64,000 bases of DNA from assembly GCA_963082975.1 (NCBI GenBank), contig OY720347.1:48980655-49044654 (forward strand), in the 5' to 3' direction. A program made the translations under genes and the position numbers. Numbering within the stretch: position 1 is the stretch's first letter; each line of letters opens with the position of its first letter. Under the pieces are notes generated by a model. The model saw only the letters and a list, made by a program, of their open reading frames with translations, was not told the origin of the DNA and made no database searches. Source of the stretch: Labia minor (Eukaryota > Arthropoda > Insecta > Dermaptera > Spongiphoridae). This document shows positions 34,387 to 45,325 of this stretch, piece after piece.

Positions 34387-35061
34387 ATGAATAATCTAAA
34401 TCCAAAAATATATACGAAAACGGAACAAAGGATAATTACAAAAGAAGAAATAGATGAAGATATTAAAGATGAATTTGATTCAAGAGAAATATTTGGTAAA
34501 TTAAATAATATTTTGTAGTTTAATTTAATAAAAATAATTGTATTCAATATATTAATTTTTAGATTTAATACGTAATATCAATGATCCAGAACATCCACTT
34601 TCCCTTGAAGAACTTAATGTTGTTGAACAAAATTTAATCAAAGTAATTATCATTCAATATTAAAAATATAATTTGAAAATATTTATTTCACTAAAATACC
34701 AATTATTTTAGGTTGATAATGAAAACGAACAAGTTTTTGTAAGTTTCACCCCAACAATTCCACATTGTAGTATGGCAACCTTGATAGGACTCACTATTCG
34801 GGTACAATTATTGAGAACTCTTCCATCAAGGTAAATTATTAAAGTAATTTCAAATAAAAGATAAGATTTATATACTTATTTTGTTCTAGGTTTAAAGTTG
34901 AAGTTGCAATAACACCAGGTTCCCATACAAGCGAGACATCAATAAACAAACAGCTGGCAGATAAAGAAAGAATTGCTGCTGCTTTAGAAAATAAACATTT
35001 AATTTTAGTTATTAATCAATGTTTAAGTTCATGTGTGCAAAATGAATTTAATAATTCTTAA
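34387..35061 (+). CDS. CIAO2B: MIP18 family protein CIAO2B (galla-2 / FAM96B), cytosolic Fe-S targeting
   Basis: Exons 34387-34495, 34563-34642, 34712-34830 and 34890-35061 join in phase to 159 residues, the normal length. The protein opens MNNLNPKIY, continues through [20 protein letters not shown], and carries [15 protein letters not shown], which holds the conserved reactive cysteine (residue 82). It then has [19 protein letters not shown] and a short tail. CIAO2B works with CIAO1 and MMS19 in the cytosolic iron-sulfur targeting complex, delivering clusters to DNA polymerases, helicases and similar clients. The start is the first ATG. The gene begins about 90 bp right of the inverted-repeat element, so its promoter must be very short, inside the element or altered by it. 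Confidence 0.95.
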
Positions 35062-35228
35062 AAATTTAAAAAAAAGATCATCTCAAAAAGTTTAATAGTA
35101 TTTATGATATTTTCATATTTTATAGAAATATATATATTTTTTAAAAGTACGAACCGAGTTATTTTATAAATTAGTATATAATTCATGTAAATCAAAAAAT
35201 AGAAAATAATAACACAATATAAATATAT

Positions 35229-35560
35229 CTAAACCATAGAGTGTTCTATGTACAATGAAGTATAGAACTCACTCTGACCGATAACTACAGATAGCTGCAG
35301 GTTAATTCCTTCATTGCACAAACTTTTAAGATGACCTTCCAAAGCTTCAGCCCATGCTGGCTGTTGAAGTTGGCATGAACAGCTTAAAATTAATTTTTCT
35401 ATCATGAACAATTACTACTTGTTTCCAATGATATTCCGGAGTTTGATCGGAGCATCTGGGCCATCTAATATTCCAATTTATGGCTGTTCCTTTGTACTCA
35501 TTTTAGAACCATTAATTGATCATTTTCTTATTTTCTATTGTGCTCTTTTGATAGCTTATA
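35229..35560 (-). other. Possible decayed coding fragment, unidentified
   Basis: The minus-strand frame contains QLQQPAWAEALEGHLKSLC and INLQLSVVIGQSEFYTSL, with compositional balance unlike random AT-rich frames. Upstream on the same strand another frame reads WNIRWPRCSDQTPEYHWKQV before shifting. Together they look like one frameshifted protein, but I recognise no family. Confidence 0.25.
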
Positions 35561-35655
35561 TTTGGGATCGTTAAAGCTCCATATTTTTCTACATCTCCAC
35601 TTCATCTCCCTTTTTTTCTGAGAAAGCATTCTACTGGTTTGTAGATATACTAGAG

Positions 35656-35865
35656 CAGTGATTCTCAACCACTGTGCCGCGGCACTTAAGTGTAAACATT
35701 TCCGACTTTTTTTTCTAAATTTTTTAAATTTGGTTCTAAAAAAAAAGTAAACCCTTTTTGGGACTTCAATATGGTAAACTTTTACACTTATCTTTTTCTT
35801 TGTGTGCCGCCAAACTTTTAAACCGTTAAAGAAAAGGTTGAGAATTTATTAGAGACTGCTATTTA
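35656..35865. mobile_element. hAT-like MITE (CAGTGATTCTCAACC end)
   Basis: The left end CAGTGATTCTCAACCACTGTGCCGCGGCAC is a classic non-autonomous hAT terminus. The right end has GTGCCGCCAAAC and GGTTGAGAAT, the inverted counterpart with the last bases lost. Flanks TACTAGAG and TATTAGAG are a likely 8-bp target duplication differing at one base. Confidence 0.7.
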
Positions 35866-36456
35866 TCAACAAGCATTTTCTGTCCAAATAGGAAATTAAA
35901 AGGAAATTTACAAGAGTGTAATTCTTAAATAAACAACTATGTCCAAAGACATTTATTTATTATAAATTATATTAAATTTGCACAATTTTCTAAATATTAA
36001 TATTAAAATTAAGACATCAATTAATTTCAGAAAAATATCATAATAAAATTGTCTTTATTCAATATTTTAAATTCTTTTGAATTTATTTAGATTTCTTTTA
36101 TTTTTATATAAAATATCTTTTATTTCTTTATATATATATATATGTGTGTGCCACTTAGAAGCCAAACCGATTAACTCCAATTTTTAAAATGTTGCTAGTA
36201 AGTAAGGTAAGGTAATGTAATCTGCCACATATGAAGTGAATAATGAACTTGTTAATTTTACTATTGCAATGCAACATTTTTCTGTAATCAATAAACCTGA
36301 ATTTTCTACAAGCTGTGAACTTGAGGCTTCATTTTCTCAGTTTCTTTAAATGTGAAGTTAATCGTTTTGGCCTCTGAGTTGCATATATATTACAACATTT
36401 TTGTACATTATTTAGAATTTAAATCTTTTATTTATCTTGTGTTTCATGATCTAGAA

Positions 36457-36741
36457 CAGTGGTGCGCAACCTATCTTCATTTGCGCCACCCATTTTTTTG
36501 AAAAAATTTGTCGCGACCCCTGCGTAGACAGTAGAGGTTTTTTTAATCGTTAAGGAAGTTAGTTTACCTACGAGAAGATATTTATTAGTACGATACTTAG
36601 AAAAACGTTGATCGACATCACACCATGTTTAAGAGCGCGCTATATTTTTTATTGTTATATAAAGTTCTTTAAATTTGGCGACCCTGAAAATTTTTCTCGC
36701 TGCCCCTCTGGGTGTCACGTCCCACGGGTTGCGCACCACTG
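36457..36741. mobile_element. hAT-like MITE with intact ends and 8-bp target duplication
   Basis: The terminal inverted repeats are CAGTGGTGCGCAACC at 36457 and GGTTGCGCACCACTG ending at 36741. The flanks ATCTAGAA (36449-36456) and ATCTAGAG (36742-36749) match at seven of eight bases. The interior has TGTCGCGACCCCTGCG and GCGACCCTGAAA. It has no coding capacity, so it is a non-autonomous element. Confidence 0.9.
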
Positions 36742-37136
36742 ATCTAGAGTTCTAGAGGAAATATATTTTTAGTAGTTTTCATGTTTGTTCAGGAAGTTTA
36801 TATACATTTAATTGGATGAACAGATTATTTTGAAATTAACCTAAAGTATTCTTACTACCGCAATTAAAATATATTATATTTTAATAATTAATAAATTAAT
36901 AATTTATGAGGCGATAAAAGATATAAAAACAAAAACATCAATTAAAATAGCGATGTTTTTTATTTAAATTACTTAAATATTATTTATTAAATAAATTTAT
37001 TATAAATAAAATATATTTTTTACAGAAATTTATAAATAAGTTTTCTTTATGATTTTGATTTTGTTAAAAAAATATTAAATTTAAATTAAAATATCTTAAT
37101 AAAATATTATTATCCTTCGTGATTACAGAACCTAAG

Positions 37137-37445
37137 TATTTAAATTTTTTTGCATTTTCGATTCTATAATTTGTATGTTAAGACTTGGTGTGTTAATACT
37201 ATTCCTCTCTGTTACTAAATACTTTGTCATAGCACTATTAATTTCCAGTCCACCTCTTTTCCTGCTTCGATTAATTTTTCTACGCTATCTTTAATTGCAA
37301 TTGTCGAATCTCCTATTATATTTAAGTCGTCTGCGTAACCTAATACTTGAATTCCGTTTGATTTTTCCCCAATTTGTCTAATCACATATTCCAGTTCTAT
37401 TGAGTCATATATTCTTTACTAAAGTCTATAAATAATTGGTGTGAT
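37137..37445 (-). pseudogene. Non-LTR reverse-transcriptase palm fragment (YADD)
   Basis: The minus strand encodes FIDFSKEYDSIELEYVI, then GIQVLGYADDLNIIGDS and IKDSVEKLIEAGKEV. YADD is the reverse-transcriptase catalytic motif, and the DF.K.YDS block is the preceding conserved motif. Sequence normally found between them is missing, and a frameshift follows. This is a deleted, dead LINE copy. The fragment at 57640-57860 is a more decayed relative. Confidence 0.85.
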
Positions 37446-38083
37446 TTTCGTAAGTTTTATAAAATAATATTCGAGAGAATTTTTCACGATGTATATTAAA
37501 ATAAATTATTAGAACAAAATGAATTATATTCTATTTCTTATTGTTTGTTTTTAGTTTTGGGTAGTGCCTTCATTCTTAATCTTCACCATGTTTCATAATC
37601 TCTTCTTAAAATAAATTTTGGTATTTTTAAAAATTCATAAATGGATATTCCATTATTCAAATTCGTTTTTAATCTCTTTATTTTTATTAAATTTGTTTGT
37701 GTATTACTAATAAAAATGAAAATAATGGTGATGAAAAAAAAAATAAATTAGAGTAAAGTTATTTTAATCAAATAAAAAAATATATATTATTTATTTTATT
37801 ACAATTAATAATTTAGAAATTGGAAATGAAATAAATGTATGTATAGTGATGGAAAACAATAGTGATCGCCATGAGGGCACTGTTATCAGGCAATTAACCG
37901 GTTGAGAAAACTCATTATCATCGCACGCCAAAAGCGCCCTTAAGTCGGACAATCAACTGGTTGAGGAGCATTGCAATTGCTCGACAACGGCAATTACTTT
38001 TACTTTTTCCCGTCACTTTACATTTATTCCTGATAGAGAAATTTTACGATCAAACATAAGAATAATTTTTAAAATTTTCTATT

Positions 38084-39747
38084 TTATAACTTGAACATAA
38101 ATAACAAATTATAAATCAAAAACATTAAAATGATTTGTCTATGAATGAATTTAAACATATTAATACCTAAATTTGAATTAAATTCCCCATCGTCTTCCAA
38201 GTCTTTTTTTATTCTAGGTTTTAATGAATGAACAACAGTATTGATTGATTTAAAAGACATGAGATCGCCTGGTAACAACTGTTGTATTTGAAAGTTAATT
38301 TCGTCAACCTCAACATTTTTGGCTGCAAAAATCGCCCGATGTCTGAGCCAGTTATGATTCAAGTAATTATTCGGTATAGCCGGAAAAATACTCTGAATCA
38401 ATTCATTTTTATCCTGAAGAACAGTGCAGAAATTGTCTGGTAGTTTAATGCATTGCGTATTTGGTTGCAGTTCTATTTTACCGTTCCCAATATCTAGTAA
38501 TTGTTCGGATATATTTGTACCGATGGATCATTTTGCAACTGTACGCGCATGTTTATGGTTAATCGAAGTGTTTCAACACTTCGCCATAAGTATGGTTGTT
38601 TCAAACATGTATTAATCTCATCCGCGAAAGTAGAGCGAGGTATCACCGGTAAGGTCTGTCAGACCAAAGTAAGATAACACCACCGAAAAGTTTATAATTG
38701 CCGTCCACATCTTGCATACTTCTATGCAATACTTTGAGTGAATGTTTGTGAGCCATTGTGCACTCATCCCAAATTATTTATTATTATTGAACTCTTCCTT
38801 CCACAATACTGCAGCTATTCTACTATTCTTTTTTATGTTAAACATTACATTTGGTTTATTATGAATGTCCAATGACAGCTTCAATGTTGAATGTGCTGTC
38901 CGCCCACCATCTAGCAAAGTAGTCGCAATGCCTGACGATGCAACTGCCAATGAGATTTTCTATTGCAACCGTACTTTGGCAAGAATCAATATTAAAAATG
39001 TCTAACCAGTTCCACCAGGTGAGTCCAAGAAAAAAAACCCGCCTTGTTCAGCAGCAACAGACAGAACAATCCGATCATAAATATTTTTTTGTTCTGCTGT
39101 CAGTAATGGCTCACTCTTTACGATAATTGTTCCTAAATTACCATGGTTGTTTTTCTCGTTGTAAATCGCTGTTGACTAAGTCAGTGGCTGGGCGATCAGG
39201 TGACTCTAAATCTACTCTCGTCTCCTAAGGTCATAGACCATGCCTCACACCAATAATCCTGCCGAAATTCCATCTATTCCCGCTGCTTTATTATTTTTAA
39301 GTTTTCCCATTATCATTTCTACGTCTTCGGCCATATAATTTTTATATTTTTCTCACAAAGTTTGTGCTTGCGATGGATAACATGTCGTCAAAATAATTGC
39401 AAACAGCTGAGAATGTTATTAGGCGTTGATGTCAACGCAGCATCAGCAAACGTTATGTTCCAATGGTTATGGTCTTCTAGCAATTGCAATTCACGGCATG
39501 CATCTTGGTATGTATTAAATACTCGACCATTAACTGTTCGCAGAAATTCAAAAGACGTTGGTCCGCGAACATTCTCCAATAACATTTGTAAATAGAAGCA
39601 CTCACGTTGCTTTGGATGTATTGTGTAAAGGCGCCCCAATGTTTTGAATATGCCTGTAATGGAAGGATGTGGTTTTCCTTGTTTTTGTGGCTCCCATTTT
39701 TTACTGGATTTGTCCCATGTTGATCGTGGAGCATCAGCATATATCAA
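38084..39747 (-). pseudogene. Broken Helitron Rep-helicase
   Basis: On the minus strand, 39747-39388 encodes TLGRLYTIHPKQRECFYLQM, then VRGPTSFEFLRTVNGRVF and YQDACRELQLLEDHNHW, the helicase-entry segment of Helitron transposases. It continues in another frame (FAIILTTCYPSQAQTLWEKY). Further on, FFFLDSPGGTG followed by a stop in place of the lysine marks the Walker A site near 39030. The last segment, 38401-38084, gives LRHRAIFAAKNVEVDEINFQ and IQQLLPGDLMSFKSI, the Helitron helicase C-terminal region. Several stops and frameshifts make it dead. A reverse-transcriptase piece interrupts it at about 39235-39345. Helitrons transpose by rolling-circle replication. Confidence 0.9.
39235..39345 (-). 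pseudogene. Reverse-transcriptase fragment inside the Helitron remnant
   Basis: The minus strand encodes MIMGKLKNNKAAGIDGISAG, the N-terminal RT motif of non-LTR elements (LK..KA.G.DGI). It lies between the Helitron blocks WEKYKNYMAED and the Walker A region, and frame is kept across the left junction. The Helitron probably acquired a LINE fragment, or a LINE inserted and was mostly lost. Confidence 0.75.
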
Positions 39748-40135
39748 TATAAATTACGTGTCACGTTGTTTGTCCACGATGGACTCTTAAACTACTTAAC
39801 TGATTTAACGAACTAACTGTGCAGTTTGATTCAACAAAAGAGATAGGATAGCTTACATCTTAATTTATATTCGCAATTTAGTTATTTTATTGCAAATTAT
39901 TATTACAATTATCTGTGTGCTCCAAACAATTTCAACGGATGACGACATCGGTTGACTAGATTGAGTAACTAATCAATAGATGGCAGTGCGTGTTAAACCT
40001 ACAAACATGTCTCTTTCGACAGCATGCAAAGAGAGAAGAGAGAGCTGCTAGCGAAAGTAAGAAATGAGGGTGCTCGGTGGTGGTTGTCGATCTCTGGTAA
40101 AAAGTTCGCGACCTTTTTTTAGGTAAAATTCAATT

Positions 40136-40830
40136 CGTTTTTTTAATTAATTTATTTGAATAAAATATGAGCTATTATTGTTGATAATGTTTCGGGCAGA
40201 ATCATGATACCATTGGTAAAGAATTTCTGCGATTTCTGATTAAAAATTGATGCTTTTCACAGGCTCCTTTCGAATCCAGTATAATTTCATTAAGAGAGTT
40301 CTGAAGAGATCGGAATAATTGATAGCCAGAGGGTGCTATGTCCGGACTATATGGAGGGTGGATTAAAACTTCCGAAGAAAGTCTTAAAACTTTTGACGGG
40401 TCATTATAGAAGTGACCGGGCGTCGACATGGTGGAAGACAACATTTTTCTTAATACTTTCCAGTCCCACCATACACTTATTTTGTATGTCAATCCATGTT
40501 TTGTGAGCTGTTGAAACGATGATCCCTTGACCATGACCTTTGTCGCTTTCAATTGTCATACGTGACCCACTTTTCTTCACCCATAATATGTTCCAGAAAA
40601 TCTCAATTCATTCTGTATTGATTGGATCTAAAATTTTTTTCATGCTCAAATCATGGGGAACCCAAACAGCTTTTTGTTGTTATAACCAGCTTTATGTAAA
40701 TTATTTAAAACTGTTTTGTGGGTAATGAATAATTCACTAACAAATATGGACGCTGCTAATATGCCAGTCTTGATCGACTTTTTCAAAAATTGCATCAACT
40801 TTTTTAATAACTATAGGAAAGGCCAATCAA
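40136..40830 (-). pseudogene. Broken mariner-family transposase
   Basis: Minus-strand frames give EHIMGEEKWVTYDN, KISVWWDWK and HPPYSPDIAPSGYQLFRSLQ. The last two are unmistakable mariner DD34D signatures (ICIWWD.KG; HPPYSPDLAPSDYHLFRSL). The catalytic aspartate of the LAPSDYH motif is replaced by glycine (APSGYQ). At least three frameshifts and stops lie between the blocks. Terminal repeats were not resolved. Confidence 0.85.
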
Positions 40831-40899
40831 ATCATAACAACATGATCTTTATTTATAAGGGAATTTTGTAAATAAAACCACATATTGATATTTGTTATT

Positions 40900-41030
40900 G
40901 TAAATTTATTCAAAAAATACAAAAAATATACACAACGTTTCGATTGCTACTCCTGCAATCGTTATCAAGCGACTGCACTGTCCGAGCGTCCAGTGACGAG
41001 AGAGAGACGATGAGCTTTATTTGTCAAAAA
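40900..41030. repeat. Repeat-like segment (ACAACGTTTCGATTGC...)
   Basis: CACAACGTTTCGATTGCTACTCC followed by TGCAATCGTTATCAAG is of the kind found in insect repeats derived from retroelements. Only one copy is seen in the window, so the class is not determined. Confidence 0.3.
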
Positions 41031-41835
41031 TTTGAAGAAATTGTCCTTCTTTTTGTATATCATTCACTATGATATGCAAAGTACTTATTTCTCAATAACA
41101 TGATAAAATGAAACATTGAATTAGCCCTGTACTTTCATTCAATAGGATGGATTCTAATTTATTTTTCCTGTCAAATTCATTCAAAGTTAATATACACTAT
41201 GAAAAATTAATTGTAGCAAATATAGTAGCATTATAATGAAAAAAATATATCATTATAAAGAATTTGATTATGATACCATCAAACGGTAATATATAGAACT
41301 ACTCACCACGCCTACAATGAGAAAGAATATTTCCAAGTTTACTTTTCAAATGGTATATATTGTTACTATGTAATACTACTCAATCGGATTTATTAATTTT
41401 TTTAGTTTTACCGGACCATTGAAACACGATGTATAAATAATATTATATATTTGCCGAAATTTGAATTTAATTCTTCGTCAATATCTAATTCTTGTTTTAC
41501 TGAGTTATTTTGAATTTCTAGAAATAAAAATATTTTAAATGTGATGAATTAATAGTAATAATACTCTCATTTAATAAAGTGATTTTTTATTTTTTTATAT
41601 CTATCAAATTTATTGTATCAATAATATTACTTACTAAAATTTGAATTTCAATTTCTACAAACAAAAATATTTAAATTATTAGTAATTATTAAGAATCACA
41701 CTTTCATTCAAAATGATCGTTTCATTTTATTTTTCTCCTAGGTAAAAAAATATTCAGTTATTCATGCAAAATTTAAAATAAAAATTGCCATAAATTTTCA
41801 ATTATTATTCCTGTACATGTACTATATATACTAAT

Positions 41836-42267
41836 TTAAAACAACCTCCCACCCCTGTAACGTAGAAATGCATGGTTGTATAAACATAAACAACTTGTTG
41901 ATAATGTTGACAACTTTGGTGATTGTAATGCTAAATGTGGAGCCACATCTGGTTTCAAATGTTTTTTTACACCCATCATTTTAAATTCCAGAATATATTC
42001 TATGTCTTCTTGAAGCTGAAGTAATCATTAAATAGTTATAATATTTTATTATTTGATATTATTTTATTAGGATTTTATACTTACATTAAAGTGATCTTCA
42101 CAGTCAGAAATATGAGATTTAGAAGAATATTTACTTCTTTCTAATCCTATTGCTTCCAACCATAAATTTCTTTTAATTTTATCGTGTGGTACAGAAATAA
42201 ATATTTTGTCCGGATTATTTATTTGAGCATTTTTACAACTTGGCACAATACAATAATATTTGGACAT
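41836..42267 (-). CDS. THAP-domain protein, small two-exon coding unit
   Basis: Exon 42085-42267 (MSKYYCIVPSC onward) ends at an ideal GTAAGT donor. Exon 41836-42015 follows a TTACTTCAG acceptor, in phase, and runs to a stop, giving 120 residues. The complete THAP zinc finger is visible: C6, C11, invariant Pro27 and Trp36, then C56 and H59 (DCEDHFN). The second exon supplies LQEDIEYILEFKMMGVKKHL and DVAPHL, the C-terminal part of THAP domains in insect proteins (E.DMENY..FKLMG...L..GVVPH). THAP fingers bind DNA in P-element-type transposases and in domesticated regulators. Further exons may follow: an exon-like VKQELDIDEELNSNF is encoded at about 41455-41520. It may be a live small gene or a transposon-derived relic. 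Its neighbour at 44.2 kb is a decayed copy. Confidence 0.6.
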
Positions 42268-42750
42268 TTTTATTATTACAAAACATCTGAATTCGAAAGA
42301 AATCACTACGAAACAGTTTCTAATGTTGACATTTATTTTGGTAGTGCAAAGAAATCATTTAGGTTGGCGCGACCTGACGTCTCCCTGTTTATTGTCATCA
42401 TTGTCATGTGATTAATTAAAAATAAATTTAGTTTTGAATAATTTATATATAATTACTATGAGCTATAATTATGTAATAATATATTTATTATTAACAAACA
42501 TCATGTATCTATATTTTTTTGTTGTTATTAATACAAATTATTTTTAAGTGCTCCTCAAATTTTTCATTTTTAAAAAGTATTCGTTGATTTGAAAAATGCT
42601 AAAAAACCACATGGTCTGTGGTATATTCGTGTAAATTGGTGAGTTTCCACATGGTTTCAACTGTCAAATGAGTTTGATCCTAACGTCATCTGACACATTC
42701 GAACAAAACCAATTTAAGAAAGAAAAACGCTATTTTTACTGATTTTTTCA

Positions 42751-44056
42751 GTTTTTTACCGACCGACGATAGTAAGGGAGGTATTGTTTTCACACCAAAT
42801 TTCACATGTGGAGATTTTTACATATCTCCACGAATCATGCATTTTCTAAACAGAAAAAAGTATTTTTAGCATGATGTCTGTCCGTCCGTCCGTATAGATG
42901 TGTACAGCCTGAACGGCTCAACGGATTTTGATGAAATTTGGTATATTTACTTAATGCATCAGTAGGATGAATTGATCAACTTTTGGTGCAAATCCGGAAA
43001 CCGGAAGTGGTAGTATTAGCGATCGGCGATAGGAAGGGAAGGGTTATTTTCACACCAAATTTCACATGAGGAGATTTTTTTATATATCACCACGAATCAT
43101 GCACTTTGTATTGATTTTATCCACGAGAAAAATCATATTTATTAGTTTTTTCTTAATTTAAAATTATATGACGTCATCCAGCTATTCATGACGTCACAGT
43201 CTGGTCTTATATATTATAAATAAAATAAAATTAAAAATATTTGTTATATCCATCCATGTTTTTTATTACATTAATAGATATATTAAAATTTTTTGAAATT
43301 GTTTCTGTAGCTGGAAATTAATTTATTTCAAACCGCCGGTCGGTTCGGACCTGGGACAGGTCAACTTATTTATTATAATTTTCCATTTTTGTATCTTTAG
43401 TAAGAAAAAAGGAAATAAGTTGACCTGTGGCCAGGTCCGAACCGACCGACGGTTTGAAGTAAATTAATTTCTAGCTACAGAAACAATTTCAAATAATTTT
43501 AATATATCTAATAATGTAATAAAAAACAGATATGAATACATAAATAATAAATATAAACATTTTTAATTTTATTTTATTTATAATATATATGTAAGACCAG
43601 GCTGTGACGTCATGAATGGCTGGATGACGTCATATAATTTTAAATCAAGAAAAAACTAATAAATATGATTTTCCCGAGGATAAAACCAATACAAAGTGTA
43701 TGATTCGTGGTGATATATAAAAAAATCTCCTCATGTGAAATTTGGTGTGAAAATAACCCTTCCCTTCCTATCGTCGATCGCTAATACTACCACTTCCGGT
43801 TTCCGGATTTGCACCAAAAGTTGATCAATTCATCCCACTGATGCATTAAGTAAATATACCAAATTTCATCAAAATCGGTTGAGCCGTTCAGGCTGTACAC
43901 ATCTATACGGACGGACAGACGGACGGACAGACATCATGCTAAAAATACTTTTTTCTGTTTAGAAAATGCATGATTCGTGGAGATATGTAAAAATCTCCAC
44001 ATGTGAAATTTGGTGTGAAAACAATACCTCCCTTACTATCGTCGGTCGGTAAAAAA
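42751..44056. mobile_element. 1.3-kb near-perfect hairpin (foldback element)
   Basis: The left arm begins TTTTTTACCGACCGACGATAG at 42753 and the right arm ends CTATCGTCGGTCGGTAAAAA at about 44053. The arms, each about 610-645 bp, match almost throughout and close on an unpaired centre of about 45 bp near 43364-43410. Each arm carries (GTCC)n repeats, AACGGCTCAACGGATTTTGATGAAATTTGG, GCAAATCCGGAAACCGGAAG, two CRE-like TGACGTCA sites and a GGTCGGTTCGGACCTG block. No ORF is present. Similar GTCCG.../AACGG...TTTTGATGAAATTTGG repeats are widespread in insect genomes. Confidence 0.85.
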
Positions 44057-44189
44057 ATAGGTCAACAGCAGGAGAGTTAAGAGAGTTCAGATTGGTGGTG
44101 ACTTAACCTATTTCATATTCTTGTCATGTTTGTAATATTAAGAAAACTTACTTTTAAAAAACTTTATTTTCAAAAAAAATATTACTTAC

Positions 44190-44400
44190 ATCAAAATGGT
44201 CTTCACAAAAATAGGCCTTTTTGGCTAATATTGGTTTTGCGGTAATTGTTTATAAAACGGGAAGCTTCATGGATCTCCTAGCAAGTTGAAACCACTAATT
44301 CCGTAATTGTGTATCATTTGGTACACGCAAATATTTTTTTTGGTGTTTTGATAGAAGTTCTGAGACACATGGGTACAACACAATACTTGAAAAACTTGAA
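44190..44400 (-). pseudogene. Decayed THAP-domain exon
   Basis: The minus strand encodes KYCVVPMC, then KTPKKIF, and finally LCEDHFD directly before a GTAAGT donor, the same architecture as the exon at 42085-42267. A stop and frameshifts in the middle disrupt it. It sits just beyond the right arm of the hairpin element, so two THAP exons in the same orientation flank that element. Confidence 0.7.
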
Positions 44401-44741
44401 AGTTTTTTTAATTTGTTTAAATACGCTTTTATAAAAAGTAATCAAAAAAGAACTTATTAGTTGATTTTAAAGGACTGAAGATTAATTCAGCGAGAAAGTT
44501 TGTGACATTATCGTAATTGTAACTTCAAAGCTAGCATGTATGAATAATGGGAGCTTTGCGTAATCCTAGATTGGTCCAAAATAATAATAATAATAATTGT
44601 AGTTAGAGTTTGTAAGTAATTTATTTAATTGATTGACTATTCTTGTTAAATTATATTTTCTTTTCATTTGGAAAATTTACATAGTATGTCATTTATATAA
44701 TTATTGTCTTTATAATGAGCTAACAAAAGACCCACTAAGTC

Positions 44742-44967
44742 TTATGCCTTGTTTACACGGGCTTAGTTCTTGTCATTAGATACTGAGGGTATCTACTTGT
44801 CACTAGTAAAAAGAAACCAATAGAAACCATTTCTATCCTCTCGAATCGCTACTCTTCTAATACTAACTACTTATACAAGGTGTTTACACGTCACAAAATT
44901 GTTGTAAGTAGTTAGTACTAATGGCAAGAACTAAGCCCGTGTTGGCCCGTGTAAACAAGGCATTATG
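44742..44967. mobile_element. MITE with TGCCTTGTTTACACGGGC terminal inverted repeats
   Basis: The left end is ATGCCTTGTTTACACGGGC followed by TTAGTTCTTG. The right end is CAAGAACTAAGCCCGTG, an 11-bp partial duplication, then GCCCGTGTAAACAAGGCAT. TTA-type flanks (CTTATGCC and GGCATTATG) suggest a short target duplication. It belongs to the family of the interrupted copy at 27850-28162. Confidence 0.8.
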
Positions 44968-45196
44968 TATAAACATGATACTAAATAAATACAATTGAGA
45001 ATTTGAATTTTAAAATGAAATTTACAACTCTTTTTTTAAATATAATGTTATTTTTCGTAAATTATTGTTGTATTATGTACTGAAATTACTCGACTTAAAT
45101 ATTTTTATATGTTTTATAAGAAACTATCTAAAAGCATGAATTTTGTATTTGTTTTTAATATTTGATGTGACTAACAATAAGTTTTAGTTTCTGTAT

Positions 45197-45325
45197 CGGC
45201 GCAGTCGAAAATTAGTACAAAGGCAAGAAACGGTTTTTTTTATCATAAAATAAGGGTATATAAAAAAATATTTTTTTTCCTTTGTACCAATCACAGACCA
45301 TCCGTACCAATTTTGGACTGCGCCC
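45197..45325. mobile_element. Short MITE with GGCGCAGTC ends
   Basis: The left end GGCGCAGTCGAAAATTAGTAC and right end GTACCAATTTTGGACTGCGCC form imperfect inverted repeats of about 22 bp around a 130-bp element. TAT flanks both sides (TGTAT and CTATAT). It is non-coding and of unknown superfamily. Confidence 0.7.

Larger units (their letters stand above)
35062..38083. other. Transposon-rich intergenic region
   Basis: After CIAO2B there is no intact gene. The stretch holds two hAT-like MITEs (35656-35865 and 36457-36741), a microsatellite at about 36130-36145, and a reverse-transcriptase fragment (37137-37445). An imperfect tandem pair lies at about 37870-37995 (CAATTAACCGGTTGAG against CAATCAACTGGTTGAG). 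The minus-strand frame 35229-35411 is more GC-rich than its neighbours and may be decayed coding sequence, but I cannot identify it. Confidence 0.55.

Noticed and set aside
39362..39595. 77-codon plus-strand frame
   Set aside because: It is antisense to the Helitron block containing VRGPTSFEFLRTVNG.
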